A stretch of 64,000 bases of DNA from Candidatus Altimarinota bacterium (GTDB lineage Bacteria; Patescibacteriota; Gracilibacteria; UBA4473), in contig JAIPIF010000001.1 of NCBI GenBank assembly GCA_021734785.1, positions 280,930 through 344,929 of the forward strand, read 5' to 3'. Of the stretch, positions 16,196 through 23,862 are shown piece after piece. Under the pieces are notes generated by a model. It did not search any database and was not told the DNA's origin. It worked only from the letters and a program-made list of their open reading frames with translations. Positions within the stretch are counted from its first letter, which is position 1, and each line of letters starts with the position of its first letter. A program made the translations under genes and the position numbers.

Positions 16196-18745
16196 TCAGT
16201 ACACTTTCTGCACTTCCAGCCCCTCAAAAAAGTAATCGATGATTTCTTTGGCAGACTTGCCCTGCTCTGCCAAGACGCGGGCGGAATTTCCCGAGAGTCC
16301 TACCCCGTGGCCTTTTTTCTCCAGCCCTTTGTCGTAGGGCAGCTCTCGCTCACGTGCCCAGGGATATTGTGATTTCCAGGGATTGATACTTCTCCCGTCT
16401 GATTGAGTATAGTAGGGTCCAATGACCGGAACCCCATCTTTGGTCAGCACTTCTCCGGCTGTTTCTTGTACCAGTGATTTTTGTTCTGTGTGGTAGTTTT
16501 CCCACATTTTCCCCAGATACAGCTGGCTCGTCCGAGGATCATCTTCCAAATCATACAGATCGGTGGGAAATTTTTCTCGGGTGGTGGAGTACACCAGCGC
16601 ATAGCTTCGCGCTAGGATATGGATCACATGTCGCTTGGTTTCCGGTTCGGTGGAGGGTTCCTCCCCCAGTCCCCAGAGGTATTTTTCAATCGAGAGTTCA
16701 TTGACCACCAGGAGGGATTCATCCTGCTCTGGGTACAGATGGAGGACGTCACGAAACTGATTGTACGGCGTCTGGGCACTGCCAAATTGCGGATGCTGAT
16801 AGTTTTCAATCGTGAGCGTGCCGGTGGTTTTGAGCGACAGATTTGCGAGTCCGCTTCGTTCAATGGGTTTTTCTATTCCCTCAATCTTTACACGGATACG
16901 CGGAAATTTTCCGTCGACCAAATGAGTAAACACTTTGACAGCGGTAAATGCCGGAATTTCTGCGATTTTTTCCGACCCCGTCCAAAGGCCGACCGACTTG
17001 TCGGCAGTGATTTCTGCAAAACGATCGTCAAATCCTGCGATTTTAATTTTCGTTGGAGGGGCATTTTCCGCGGTACGGTTTTCTGCCTGTACGACAGCGG
17101 GGTCATTTTTTTTGATGGTGGGGCCCTGACGGACAAAGTTCTCTCGTCCCCCGCGAATCAGACTTTTGTCTCCTGAAACCTGAAATGGAACAAAAAACTG
17201 CATTTTTGCAAACAGGCTCTCAAATACTTCGTCGGCCAAAAAGGTGGGGGAGAGCTTCAAATAATATAGGCCGTTGGGTGTTTTTTTGACCTGGAGCTCG
17301 CTCTGAAAAATTCCGCGAGATCCCGGACGGGTGTCTTCGCTGAGATAAAACTTGCCAATCGTCGATCCCTCCGGAACATTTTCTACGGCGAGAGAGGTGC
17401 CTTTGAGCCAGGTTTTGTCGGTATTGTTTCTCGCACGAGCCTGGAGCATGACCGTGTCTTTTCGCTGGACCTGTGTGGGGTTGAGGATGGAGTCGGGCTC
17501 AAAAGGAAGTTTTTTTTCTGCTCGGACAAATTTTTTCTCAGCGTACACCTGTGGGGCGACAGTACTTTTACTCAAGAAATCTTTTCCTTTTGGTCCCTGG
17601 TCACGAAATTCTTCTAGCAGCTCCAGGTACTGTTTGGTCTGCAGTCGAATGAGGGGGAGCATTTCCAGCAGATTTTTCCCAGGACACGCCGTGCCGTGCC
17701 CGTATCGTGCGACCTGGCTATGCCCCGAGACATTGTATGAATTTTTTCCCAAAAAATCCGTACGCCCGAGCGGGTCCACTTCCAACCGATCAGAGAGATC
17801 TGCCAGGAGTAGTGAGAGGATATGGATTTGTGCATCGGTGGGGGACTCGTACTGAAAATTTCCCATCAGGCAGATGCCCACGGAGCCGACATTGTGGTAG
17901 GCCGTGTGTGCTCCGACGGATCTTGGGCCCCCAGAGCGTCCTTCATAAATATTGCCCTGCTTGTCAACAATGTAGTTGTATCCGATGTCTCCCCACCCAT
18001 TTGTCACCGTGTGATAAAAATAAATGGCGCGCAGCAGTTCTTTTGGGCTGTAGCGGCGCGCGCGGGAATCTTCATTTTCTGCGGTATGATGGATCACAAA
18101 TTTTTCGATTTTTGGACTTTCTTTGATCGGCCAAAATAACCGTTCGCCATTTTCTTCTGTGCGAATGGTCTCCGGTTTGTACTTCGGCGGTACCACAGCG
18201 ATCTCTGGATGAAACCATCGCCGGAGGATCTGCCCGGGCTTGAGTTTTGTCCTGAGCGTGCTCTCCCAGCGGAGTGACTCATCGGCACCCCATTCGCTTC
18301 TGGTAAAAAACCGAGGACTCATGCCTTCGGGAAACTGCAGGGATTCGGGTAAGTTTTTGTTGTTGAGCAGTGTCTGATCATTTGCTCCCAGCTGTGCGAC
18401 GAGGTTTTCTCCGGGACGGTGTGTGTTGAAAAAATGAAAGACGACCGGCGTTTCGGTTTCCGTTCGAAGTTTGAGCGAGTGTCTGGGGTCTGAAAAAAAG
18501 AGCAGCTGCAGGGTTCCGGGGTTGTCTTCACTTGGCTCCCAGGCAGTCCACTCATTTGTTTCGGGGTGCAAAAATTCTACCGCCGGTGGGAGCGTTTTCT
18601 CTTGCGAAAAAAGAGTCACGGCATTCCACGGTGCGTCGGTTTGCATTGCAAAGGTTGCTGCAGGGAGCGTGGCCGTTTCTTCAAAAAATGGCATCGGTGT
18701 ACCGTGCCAGAGCGACGCGAGTCCCAAAACAATTCCTTCAAGCAT
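16196..18745 (-). CDS. PGRP-type amidase fused to SpoIID-like domain
   Basis: 849 residues. Residues ~215-385 are an N-acetylmuramoyl-L-alanine amidase of the PGRP/Amidase_2 family: IHHTAENED, YNYIVDKQGNIYEGRSGG, VGAHTAYHN and GHSQVARYGHGTACPG supply the zinc-binding His/His/Cys set. Residues ~625-849 match SpoIID/LytB, the lytic transglycosylase that cleaves glycans lacking peptide stems: YLWGLGEEPS with the expected Glu, an ILARSYALVY helix, and GHGVGLSGNSARVLAEQG. The first ~25 residues look like a weak signal peptide. One protein could therefore strip peptides and then cut the denuded glycan. A TTGACC-16-TACAAT promoter lies 21 nt upstream. Both domain assignments are strong; coupling of the activities is inference. 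Confidence 0.9.
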   Translation of the reverse strand: MLEGIVLGLASLWHGTPMPFFEETATLPAATFAMQTDAPWNAVTLFSQEKTLPPAVEFLHPETNEWTAWEPSEDNPGTLQLLFFSDPRHSLKLRTETETPVVFHFFNTHRPGENLVAQLGANDQTLLNNKNLPESLQFPEGMSPRFFTRSEWGADESLRWESTLRTKLKPGQILRRWFHPEIAVVPPKYKPETIRTEENGERLFWPIKESPKIEKFVIHHTAENEDSRARRYSPKELLRAIYFYHTVTNGWGDIGYNYIVDKQGNIYEGRSGGPRSVGAHTAYHNVGSVGICLMGNFQYESPTDAQIHILSLLLADLSDRLEVDPLGRTDFLGKNSYNVSGHSQVARYGHGTACPGKNLLEMLPLIRLQTKQYLELLEEFRDQGPKGKDFLSKSTVAPQVYAEKKFVRAEKKLPFEPDSILNPTQVQRKDTVMLQARARNNTDKTWLKGTSLAVENVPEGSTIGKFYLSEDTRPGSRGIFQSELQVKKTPNGLYYLKLSPTFLADEVFESLFAKMQFFVPFQVSGDKSLIRGGRENFVRQGPTIKKNDPAVVQAENRTAENAPPTKIKIAGFDDRFAEITADKSVGLWTGSEKIAEIPAFTAVKVFTHLVDGKFPRIRVKIEGIEKPIERSGLANLSLKTTGTLTIENYQHPQFGSAQTPYNQFRDVLHLYPEQDESLLVVNELSIEKYLWGLGEEPSTEPETKRHVIHILARSYALVYSTTREKFPTDLYDLEDDPRTSQLYLGKMWENYHTEQKSLVQETAGEVLTKDGVPVIGPYYTQSDGRSINPWKSQYPWARERELPYDKGLEKKGHGVGLSGNSARVLAEQGKSAKEIIDYFFEGLEVQKVY

Positions 18746-18766
18746 GTGTATTTTTGTATCGCGGGA

Positions 18767-18794
18767 ATTGTAGCACGCCCGTGAGTTTGGTCAA
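18767..18794 (-). promoter_or_regulatory. Promoter of the amidase-SpoIID gene
   Basis: On the minus strand, TTGACC (18794-18789), a 16-bp spacer and TACAAT (18772-18767). It is the clearest full-length example here of the local consensus TTGACC-N16-TACAAT. Confidence 0.7.
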
Positions 18795-18885
18795 AAATTT
18801 TGTTCAGAAAATTTTAGGAAATTGGTTTTCGGCCGGAGGGAATTTTTTTATGATGCGCAAGATCCAATCTTGGCCCTCTGAGGCA

Positions 18886-18904
18886 GGGCGTTTGCAAAAC
18901 GCCC
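18886..18904. other. Hairpin downstream of tkt
   Basis: GGGCGTTT and AAAACGCCC form an inverted repeat 45 nt past the tkt stop on the minus strand. No T run follows on the minus strand, so it is a weak terminator candidate or an mRNA end-stabilising hairpin. Confidence 0.4.
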
Positions 18905-18948
18905 AAACGGGATTTTTTACTGTGTTTTTCCAAAAGAGAGACTGCTTT

Positions 18949-20892
18949 TTAGGCAAATTTCCCCAGCGCTTTCCCAATCCCTGCAGCATCGATCCCCGCG
19001 GCGCGGTACAGATCGGCGGGTTTGCCTGACAGCTGATATTTTTTGACGCCCAGCATCTCAAATTTTTTCACAGAAAGGTTGTTTTCCACCATCCAGCGGG
19101 CGACGGCGCTGCCGAGGCCGACCGCGGGATTGTGGTCTTCGACCGTCAACACTCGTCCTGTTTTTTCCACTGATTTTCGGAGCACGTCATCGAATTGTTT
19201 TACGCTGCTGGCGATCACGATTTCCACGTCCTCTGAATTTTTCAAATTCTCTCGCGCAGCCAGTGCCTCGCTGACACACGGACCGGACGCGACAATCGTC
19301 ACCTTTTTCCCCGAGCGCAGCAGATCACAGCGGCCGTATTTATATTTGTAGGCTTCATCGAAAAACACGCTCCCGTCTTCGTGGGTCAAAACGGGAATCT
19401 TGTGCCGGCCCATTCGGACATAAAAATTGCCCTCGTGACTGGCCACAAAGCGGATGAGTCGATCACAGTGATTGGGGTCGGCGGGTTCGAGCAAGTGCGT
19501 GTGAAAAAACCCGGCAAAACTCCCCAGATCGTCAATTGCCTGGTGGGTGGGGCCGTCTTCCCCGACCGAGAGGCCGCAATGAGTGGAGACCATCTTGACA
19601 TTGGTTTCATTGAGATCATTGACCCGGGCCTGATCTTTTGCCCGGCTGGTCATAAAGGCCCCGAAGGTTGACACAAACGGCACCCAGCAGGTGCACTGAT
19701 CTTTTTGACACGGAGCCAGGGAGAGACCTCCTGCGGCGGAGATCATGTTTTGTTCGCACACCCCAAACTCCACGTACTGGGAGGGGAGCTCTTTTTCCAC
19801 CCCATCGGTTTTGACACTGCCGGAGAGATCGGCTGATCCCGCAATAATTTGTTTGTTGTGTTTGGCCAGATCCAGGAGAGCCGCGCCGTAGGCTGAGCGA
19901 CAGTCGGTGAGTTTCTCCGCCGGATACAGAATGGGATTTCCCGTTTTGATCGCGGGATTTTGGGTCAAATGTTTTACCACACGATTGGGAACGGGGTTCC
20001 ATTTGCGCGCGGTTCGAAACGCTTCCAGCACCTTTTTTTCCGCGACTGAAACCTGCATTTTTTCGTGTGCCAGCATTTTTTTGGCTTCTTCGGGTGAAGC
20101 GGCTTTTCCGTGCCATTTGGGATTGAGGACTTTTCCGTCCTCCTCCATTCCGGGGACGCCGTGGCCCATGATGGTTCTCCCCACAATCGCCAACGGACGG
20201 CCGCGCTTGCACGGAGCATTCATCGCTTTCCAAATCTGCTCGGGGTTGTGGCCGTTTACCTCAATCACTTTCCAGCCTTTCGACTTAAAAAATTCCGGGA
20301 CATCGATGCTGCAGACTTTTTGAATAGTTCCCGAGATCTGCACGTGATTCCAGTCGACGAAGACCGTGAGATTATTCAATTTATGCTGCGCCGCAAAAAG
20401 TGCCGCCTCGTGTACCTGCCCCTCCTGCATCTCGCCATCGCCCAGGGTGCACCAGACGCGACGATTCGTTTTGTCCAGCTTTTCTCCCAGGGCAAATCCG
20501 CACGCGGCGGAAATGCCGACCCCCAGTGGGCCAGTGCCGTAATGAATCCCCGGGACATGCCGGGTCACGTGGCCTTCAAAGTTTGATTCGTACTGTCGAA
20601 ACCCTTCGATCACTTCTTCGCGCCCAAAGGCGCCACATTCGGCCAGCACAGCGTAGGTCGCGGGGGACGTGTGGCCGTTGGAAATGACGACCTTTTCATC
20701 GGTTTCACTCACACGAAACGCGTACAAAACACTGAGAAAATCGAGCACGGACAGAGACCCCCCCGGGTGTCCAGACTGTGCGGCAGTCGTCATTTTTACA
20801 ATTGCACGGCGACCGCTTCGACGAAAAGCATCCAAAAAAGCCACGCGGTCTTTGCCGAGCTTTTCACCGGGAGCGGGGAGCGAAAAATCCAT
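18949..20892 (-). CDS. tkt: Transketolase
   Basis: Thiamine-diphosphate enzyme of the non-oxidative pentose phosphate pathway that moves two-carbon ketol units between sugar phosphates. 647 residues, the normal single-chain length. The TPP/Mg motif GDGEMQEGQVHEAALFAA is near residue 155-172, the active-site SGHPGGSLS near 40-48, and the pyrimidine-domain residues lie around EFGVCEQNM. The C-terminal transketolase domain is complete. The ATG follows a TACAAT -10 by 26 nt; this -10 belongs to the 42-bp repeat shared with pyrE. No other pentose phosphate gene is in the window. Confidence 0.95.
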   Translation of the reverse strand: MDFSLPAPGEKLGKDRVAFLDAFRRSGRRAIVKMTTAAQSGHPGGSLSVLDFLSVLYAFRVSETDEKVVISNGHTSPATYAVLAECGAFGREEVIEGFRQYESNFEGHVTRHVPGIHYGTGPLGVGISAACGFALGEKLDKTNRRVWCTLGDGEMQEGQVHEAALFAAQHKLNNLTVFVDWNHVQISGTIQKVCSIDVPEFFKSKGWKVIEVNGHNPEQIWKAMNAPCKRGRPLAIVGRTIMGHGVPGMEEDGKVLNPKWHGKAASPEEAKKMLAHEKMQVSVAEKKVLEAFRTARKWNPVPNRVVKHLTQNPAIKTGNPILYPAEKLTDCRSAYGAALLDLAKHNKQIIAGSADLSGSVKTDGVEKELPSQYVEFGVCEQNMISAAGGLSLAPCQKDQCTCWVPFVSTFGAFMTSRAKDQARVNDLNETNVKMVSTHCGLSVGEDGPTHQAIDDLGSFAGFFHTHLLEPADPNHCDRLIRFVASHEGNFYVRMGRHKIPVLTHEDGSVFFDEAYKYKYGRCDLLRSGKKVTIVASGPCVSEALAARENLKNSEDVEIVIASSVKQFDDVLRKSVEKTGRVLTVEDHNPAVGLGSAVARWMVENNLSVKKFEMLGVKKYQLSGKPADLYRAAGIDAAGIGKALGKFA

Positions 20893-20917
20893 GTTTTTTT
20901 CTGCCAGAATTCGGGTG

Positions 20918-20959
20918 GATTGTAGCGGAAAAAAGGAAGAAATGAAAAATTACAAATGA
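20918..20959 (-). promoter_or_regulatory. 42-bp repeat carrying the tkt -10 box
   Basis: Identical over 42 bases to 5074-5115 upstream of pyrE. It supplies TACAAT at 20924-20919, 26 nt before the tkt ATG. The flanking sequences of the two copies differ, so the identity is not due to a larger duplication. Confidence 0.6.
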
Positions 20960-21049
20960 GAAAATCCCCCCATCCCCCTTTGAAAAAGGGGGGGTGAAGT
21001 TTTGAAGAAGAGAAGAAGGGAAGTTTTGAAGAAAAAAGAAAGAATTGGA

Positions 21050-21070
21050 GGGGCAAGATATATCTTGCCC
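21050..21070. repeat. Palindromic repeat GGGCAAGATATATCTTGCCC (copy 1)
   Basis: A perfect 20-bp palindrome, preceded by an extra G and followed by GTACAGAAAAACA. The same word and flank recur at 55107-55127. Confidence 0.8.
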
Positions 21071-21204
21071 GTACAGAAAAACAGACGGATCCTTGGAAAA
21101 AAGAAGAGGTTGCTTTGTTTCCCCCCAAAGCGAGATCATCGCAATAACGGCATGGATTTATTTTCAACAAATTGCTTCTCACGACTCGAGGGCATCCCGC
21201 CTTG

Positions 21205-21566
21205 GCGGAATGAATTCCACCAGCTGCTCGTTTCTCACATTCCAAAAAGATCCCCGCCTGCGCAGCTATGAATTTCACCGACTGTTTGTTTCTTACAACT
21301 CAAGGAGATTTCGCGAGGATGAATTCCACCAACCAGTTCCTCTCACTCGACACAAAGAACTATCGACTTTTACAAGAAGATTTCCCAAAGGACGCTGCTT
21401 GCAGTGGGGGATCCCGACTTTCGTCGGGATGAATTCCACCAACAGCTCGCTTCTCACATTCCAAAAAGATCCCCGCTTTCGTCGGGATGAATTCCACCAA
21501 CAGCTCGCTTCTCACATTCCAAAAAGATCCCCGCTTTCGCGAGGATGAATTCCACCAACAGCTCGC
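21205..21566. repeat. Degenerate tandem array, 58-bp unit
   Basis: Two nearly identical 58-bp units (21428-21485 and 21486-21543) start with GATGAATTCCACCAACAGCT and contain TTCTCACATTCCAAAAAGAT; a third is cut after 22 bp. Four more divergent units precede them (from about 21205), differing mainly in the small CCCG...CGGG palindrome. Unit boundaries fall in the palindrome. It ends 19 bp before the penicillin-binding protein stop. Confidence 0.75.
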
Positions 21567-21584
21567 AAGCTCGCTGGGTGTCAT

Positions 21585-23771
21585 TCACTTCTCCGGGGGA
21601 ATCTTGAAATAATCAAACAGGAAATCGGCCACGCGGTGAAAGGTGATCGCGGCGGTCTCCGAGCCCCAGGGGGAGTACTTTGGGTAGTCGTATTTGACCA
21701 GCACCACAAACCGAGGTTTCTCAAACGGGCCAAACCCCGCGAAACTCGCAATGGTCGTGCCATCGCCGGTGAGCGCTTCGCCCTTTTTGTACGTCTGGCT
21801 GGTGCCGGTTTTCCCCATCACGGAGTGTCCCCACACGCGGGCGCCACGGCCAGTGCCTTCTTCGACTGCATTGAGCAGCATGGCCTTGATGGTGTGGTAG
21901 GTTTCTTCGGATACCACCCGCCGGATTCTCTCGGGCTCAAAAAGTTCTTTGTCCCCCTCTGGATCAAGAACGGCTTCCACCAGCAGTGGTTTCATGAGAT
22001 ATCCGCCGTTTGCCAGAGCCGCAAATCCCATCGCGACCTGGAGCGGACTGGCGGTGAGTCCCTGGCCAAATCCACGGGTCACCAGCTCAGAGGCTTCCCA
22101 ATCTTTCCAATGTTCTAGCTGACCTTTTGCCTCACCATCCAGTTTGATATCCGTGTACTGCGCAAACCCAAAATCCTGCAGGTACTCGTGCAACATTTTG
22201 GCACCCATTTTTTGGGTGATAAAAGCAATGCCGGTATTGAGCGAGCGACTAAGGACCTCGATCATCGTGGTGGTGCCGTGGTATTCTTCATCAGAGTTTT
22301 TGATCTCAAATTCATCCACTTCCACTGGCCCAGAATCATTGTAGGTTGTCTGCGGGGTGACTTCATCGGCATTGAGGGCGGCCGCCATGGTAAAGGCTTT
22401 GACCACGGATCCGGGCTCGTACTCGTCGGCAATAATTTTGTTTCGAAACACTGCCGGCCCCCAGACATTAAAGTATCGATACAGGCTGCCTTCTTCGGTC
22501 TCAATGGTGGGAATGCGCTGATTGAACGCTTCATCTTCGCGGTCAAGTTCTTCCTGTTCACGAGAAATTTCATACGTCGTAAACACATCTCCAAATTCAT
22601 TCGGATCGAAGGTAGGAGCATGAGCCATCGCCAAAATTTTTCCGGTTTCCGGATCTACGACAATGATCTGTCCAAAATCAGCTTCATATTTTTCGGTATC
22701 CTGCGCGAGAATTTTTTCGACGGCTCCCTGGATCACCCGGTCGATCGAAAGAACGATGTCAGATCCATCCTCCGCACGTCGGATGCCGAGATCTTTTCCA
22801 AAAAGCTGTTTGCCTCCCGCAGATGCCACGCCAAAAATTTCTCCCGTTTGTCCTCGGAGCTCAAAATCAAATCGTCCCTCGATGCCGTACTGACCATCGC
22901 CCTCATTGTCCACAAATCCAAGGACCTGTGCGGCGAGTGATTTTTCGGGATAAAACCGCCAGTGTTCATCCCGGAGTTGTATGCCCCGCAGAAGTGCTGC
23001 GTACTCGGGATTTTTCTTGAGTTCCTGAATTTTTTCAGACACGGTCGGCACAATTTTATGAACAATTTCCACGTATCGTTTCGGCCGCCGTTCGAGCCAG
23101 GGTTGCAGTTTGGCGGCGGTTGTCCCCAGGAGGGGGGCGAGCGATTCTGCTCCTTGTGCCGGGTCGCGAATGACAGTGGGGTTGGCGATGACCTGACTTC
23201 CTTCCATTTGTATGCCGGGGATGCGTCGGGTTTCAATCTCCAGAGCACGTTCGGGAGAAGTATCGGTGAGAAGAATGACCCGCCGACGCTCAACCTCCTC
23301 AAAAACCTGTCGGAGTTCGGTTTCATAGACCTCTACAATGCTGCGTTCGACGGCAGTCCATTCGGTGGGATCGGTTTTGATCCGGCAGCCATCGATTTTG
23401 TCACAGTGTGCATTGATGAGCAACGGGGCCAGCAGCTCTGCAGCTCGGGCGGGATTGCCTCGTTCCTGTGACTCCAGAGGAAGATTGGGATTGTATGTAG
23501 GATGCGCCAGGACGATCGGATCCACAAAAAGCATTTGCAACGTATTATTTGTTGCCAGCGGTGTGTGCTCTGTCGAAAATGAGTTTTTTCGTACCAAAAT
23601 TTTTCCCCGACGGGCGGGGATGATGGATCGTTTTTGGTGCTGAATTCTTGCTTCTTCCGCAAAGGCATCATGGCGCAAGATTTGGAGATCCACCAGTCGT
23701 CCGGCGAAAAGCACAAAGACCACCGCAAAAAAAATTTTCAAAAACTTGATTCGGCCGGGAAAATCGTACAT
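21585..23771 (-). CDS. Class B penicillin-binding protein (FtsI/PBP2 type)
   Basis: A D,D-transpeptidase that cross-links septal or lateral peptidoglycan. 728 residues with one N-terminal membrane anchor (FLKIFFAVVFVLFAGRLVDLQIL, about 9-31), a dimerisation/pedestal region, and a transpeptidase domain. The catalytic motifs are present: SVVK near 453 (EPGSVVKAFTMA), SLN near 510 (RSLNTGI) and KTG near 650 (GKTGTSQTY). It is alone rather than in a dcw cluster, so FtsI versus a PBP2 role cannot be decided. It is transcribed divergently from rel, with TACAAT (23788-23783) just upstream as a candidate -10. Confidence 0.92.
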   Translation of the reverse strand: MYDFPGRIKFLKIFFAVVFVLFAGRLVDLQILRHDAFAEEARIQHQKRSIIPARRGKILVRKNSFSTEHTPLATNNTLQMLFVDPIVLAHPTYNPNLPLESQERGNPARAAELLAPLLINAHCDKIDGCRIKTDPTEWTAVERSIVEVYETELRQVFEEVERRRVILLTDTSPERALEIETRRIPGIQMEGSQVIANPTVIRDPAQGAESLAPLLGTTAAKLQPWLERRPKRYVEIVHKIVPTVSEKIQELKKNPEYAALLRGIQLRDEHWRFYPEKSLAAQVLGFVDNEGDGQYGIEGRFDFELRGQTGEIFGVASAGGKQLFGKDLGIRRAEDGSDIVLSIDRVIQGAVEKILAQDTEKYEADFGQIIVVDPETGKILAMAHAPTFDPNEFGDVFTTYEISREQEELDREDEAFNQRIPTIETEEGSLYRYFNVWGPAVFRNKIIADEYEPGSVVKAFTMAAALNADEVTPQTTYNDSGPVEVDEFEIKNSDEEYHGTTTMIEVLSRSLNTGIAFITQKMGAKMLHEYLQDFGFAQYTDIKLDGEAKGQLEHWKDWEASELVTRGFGQGLTASPLQVAMGFAALANGGYLMKPLLVEAVLDPEGDKELFEPERIRRVVSEETYHTIKAMLLNAVEEGTGRGARVWGHSVMGKTGTSQTYKKGEALTGDGTTIASFAGFGPFEKPRFVVLVKYDYPKYSPWGSETAAITFHRVADFLFDYFKIPPEK

Positions 23772-23818
23772 TTTGCTTCCGGATTGTACTCAAAAATTTC
23801 CTCGGCGCGAATAAAAAC

Positions 23819-23846
23819 TCGACAAAACAGCCGTTCTGCTTACAAT
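23819..23846 (+). promoter_or_regulatory. Promoter of rel
   Basis: TCGACA (23819-23824), 16-bp spacer, TACAAT (23841-23846), ending 16 nt before the ATG at 23863. Confidence 0.5.
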
Positions 23847-23862
23847 CGAAAGACCTTTGCTC

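Larger units (their letters stand above)
20893..21584. repeat. Repeat-only intergenic region (692 bp)
   Basis: No gene on either strand. In order: the 42-bp promoter-like repeat (20918-20959), C5T3/A3G5 hairpin copy 3 (20965-20994), a GAAGTTTTGAAG purine block (20997-21046), palindrome GGGCAAGATATATCTTGCCC with GTACAGAAAAACAG (21051-21084), a TTGCTTTG...TCGCAATAAC word (about 21110-21150) and a degenerate tandem array (21205-21566). Confidence 0.85.

Noticed and set aside
21428..21566. Possible CRISPR array from the regular 58-bp period
   Set aside because: Whole units repeat, with no alternation of constant repeats and unique spacers, and no cas gene is near.
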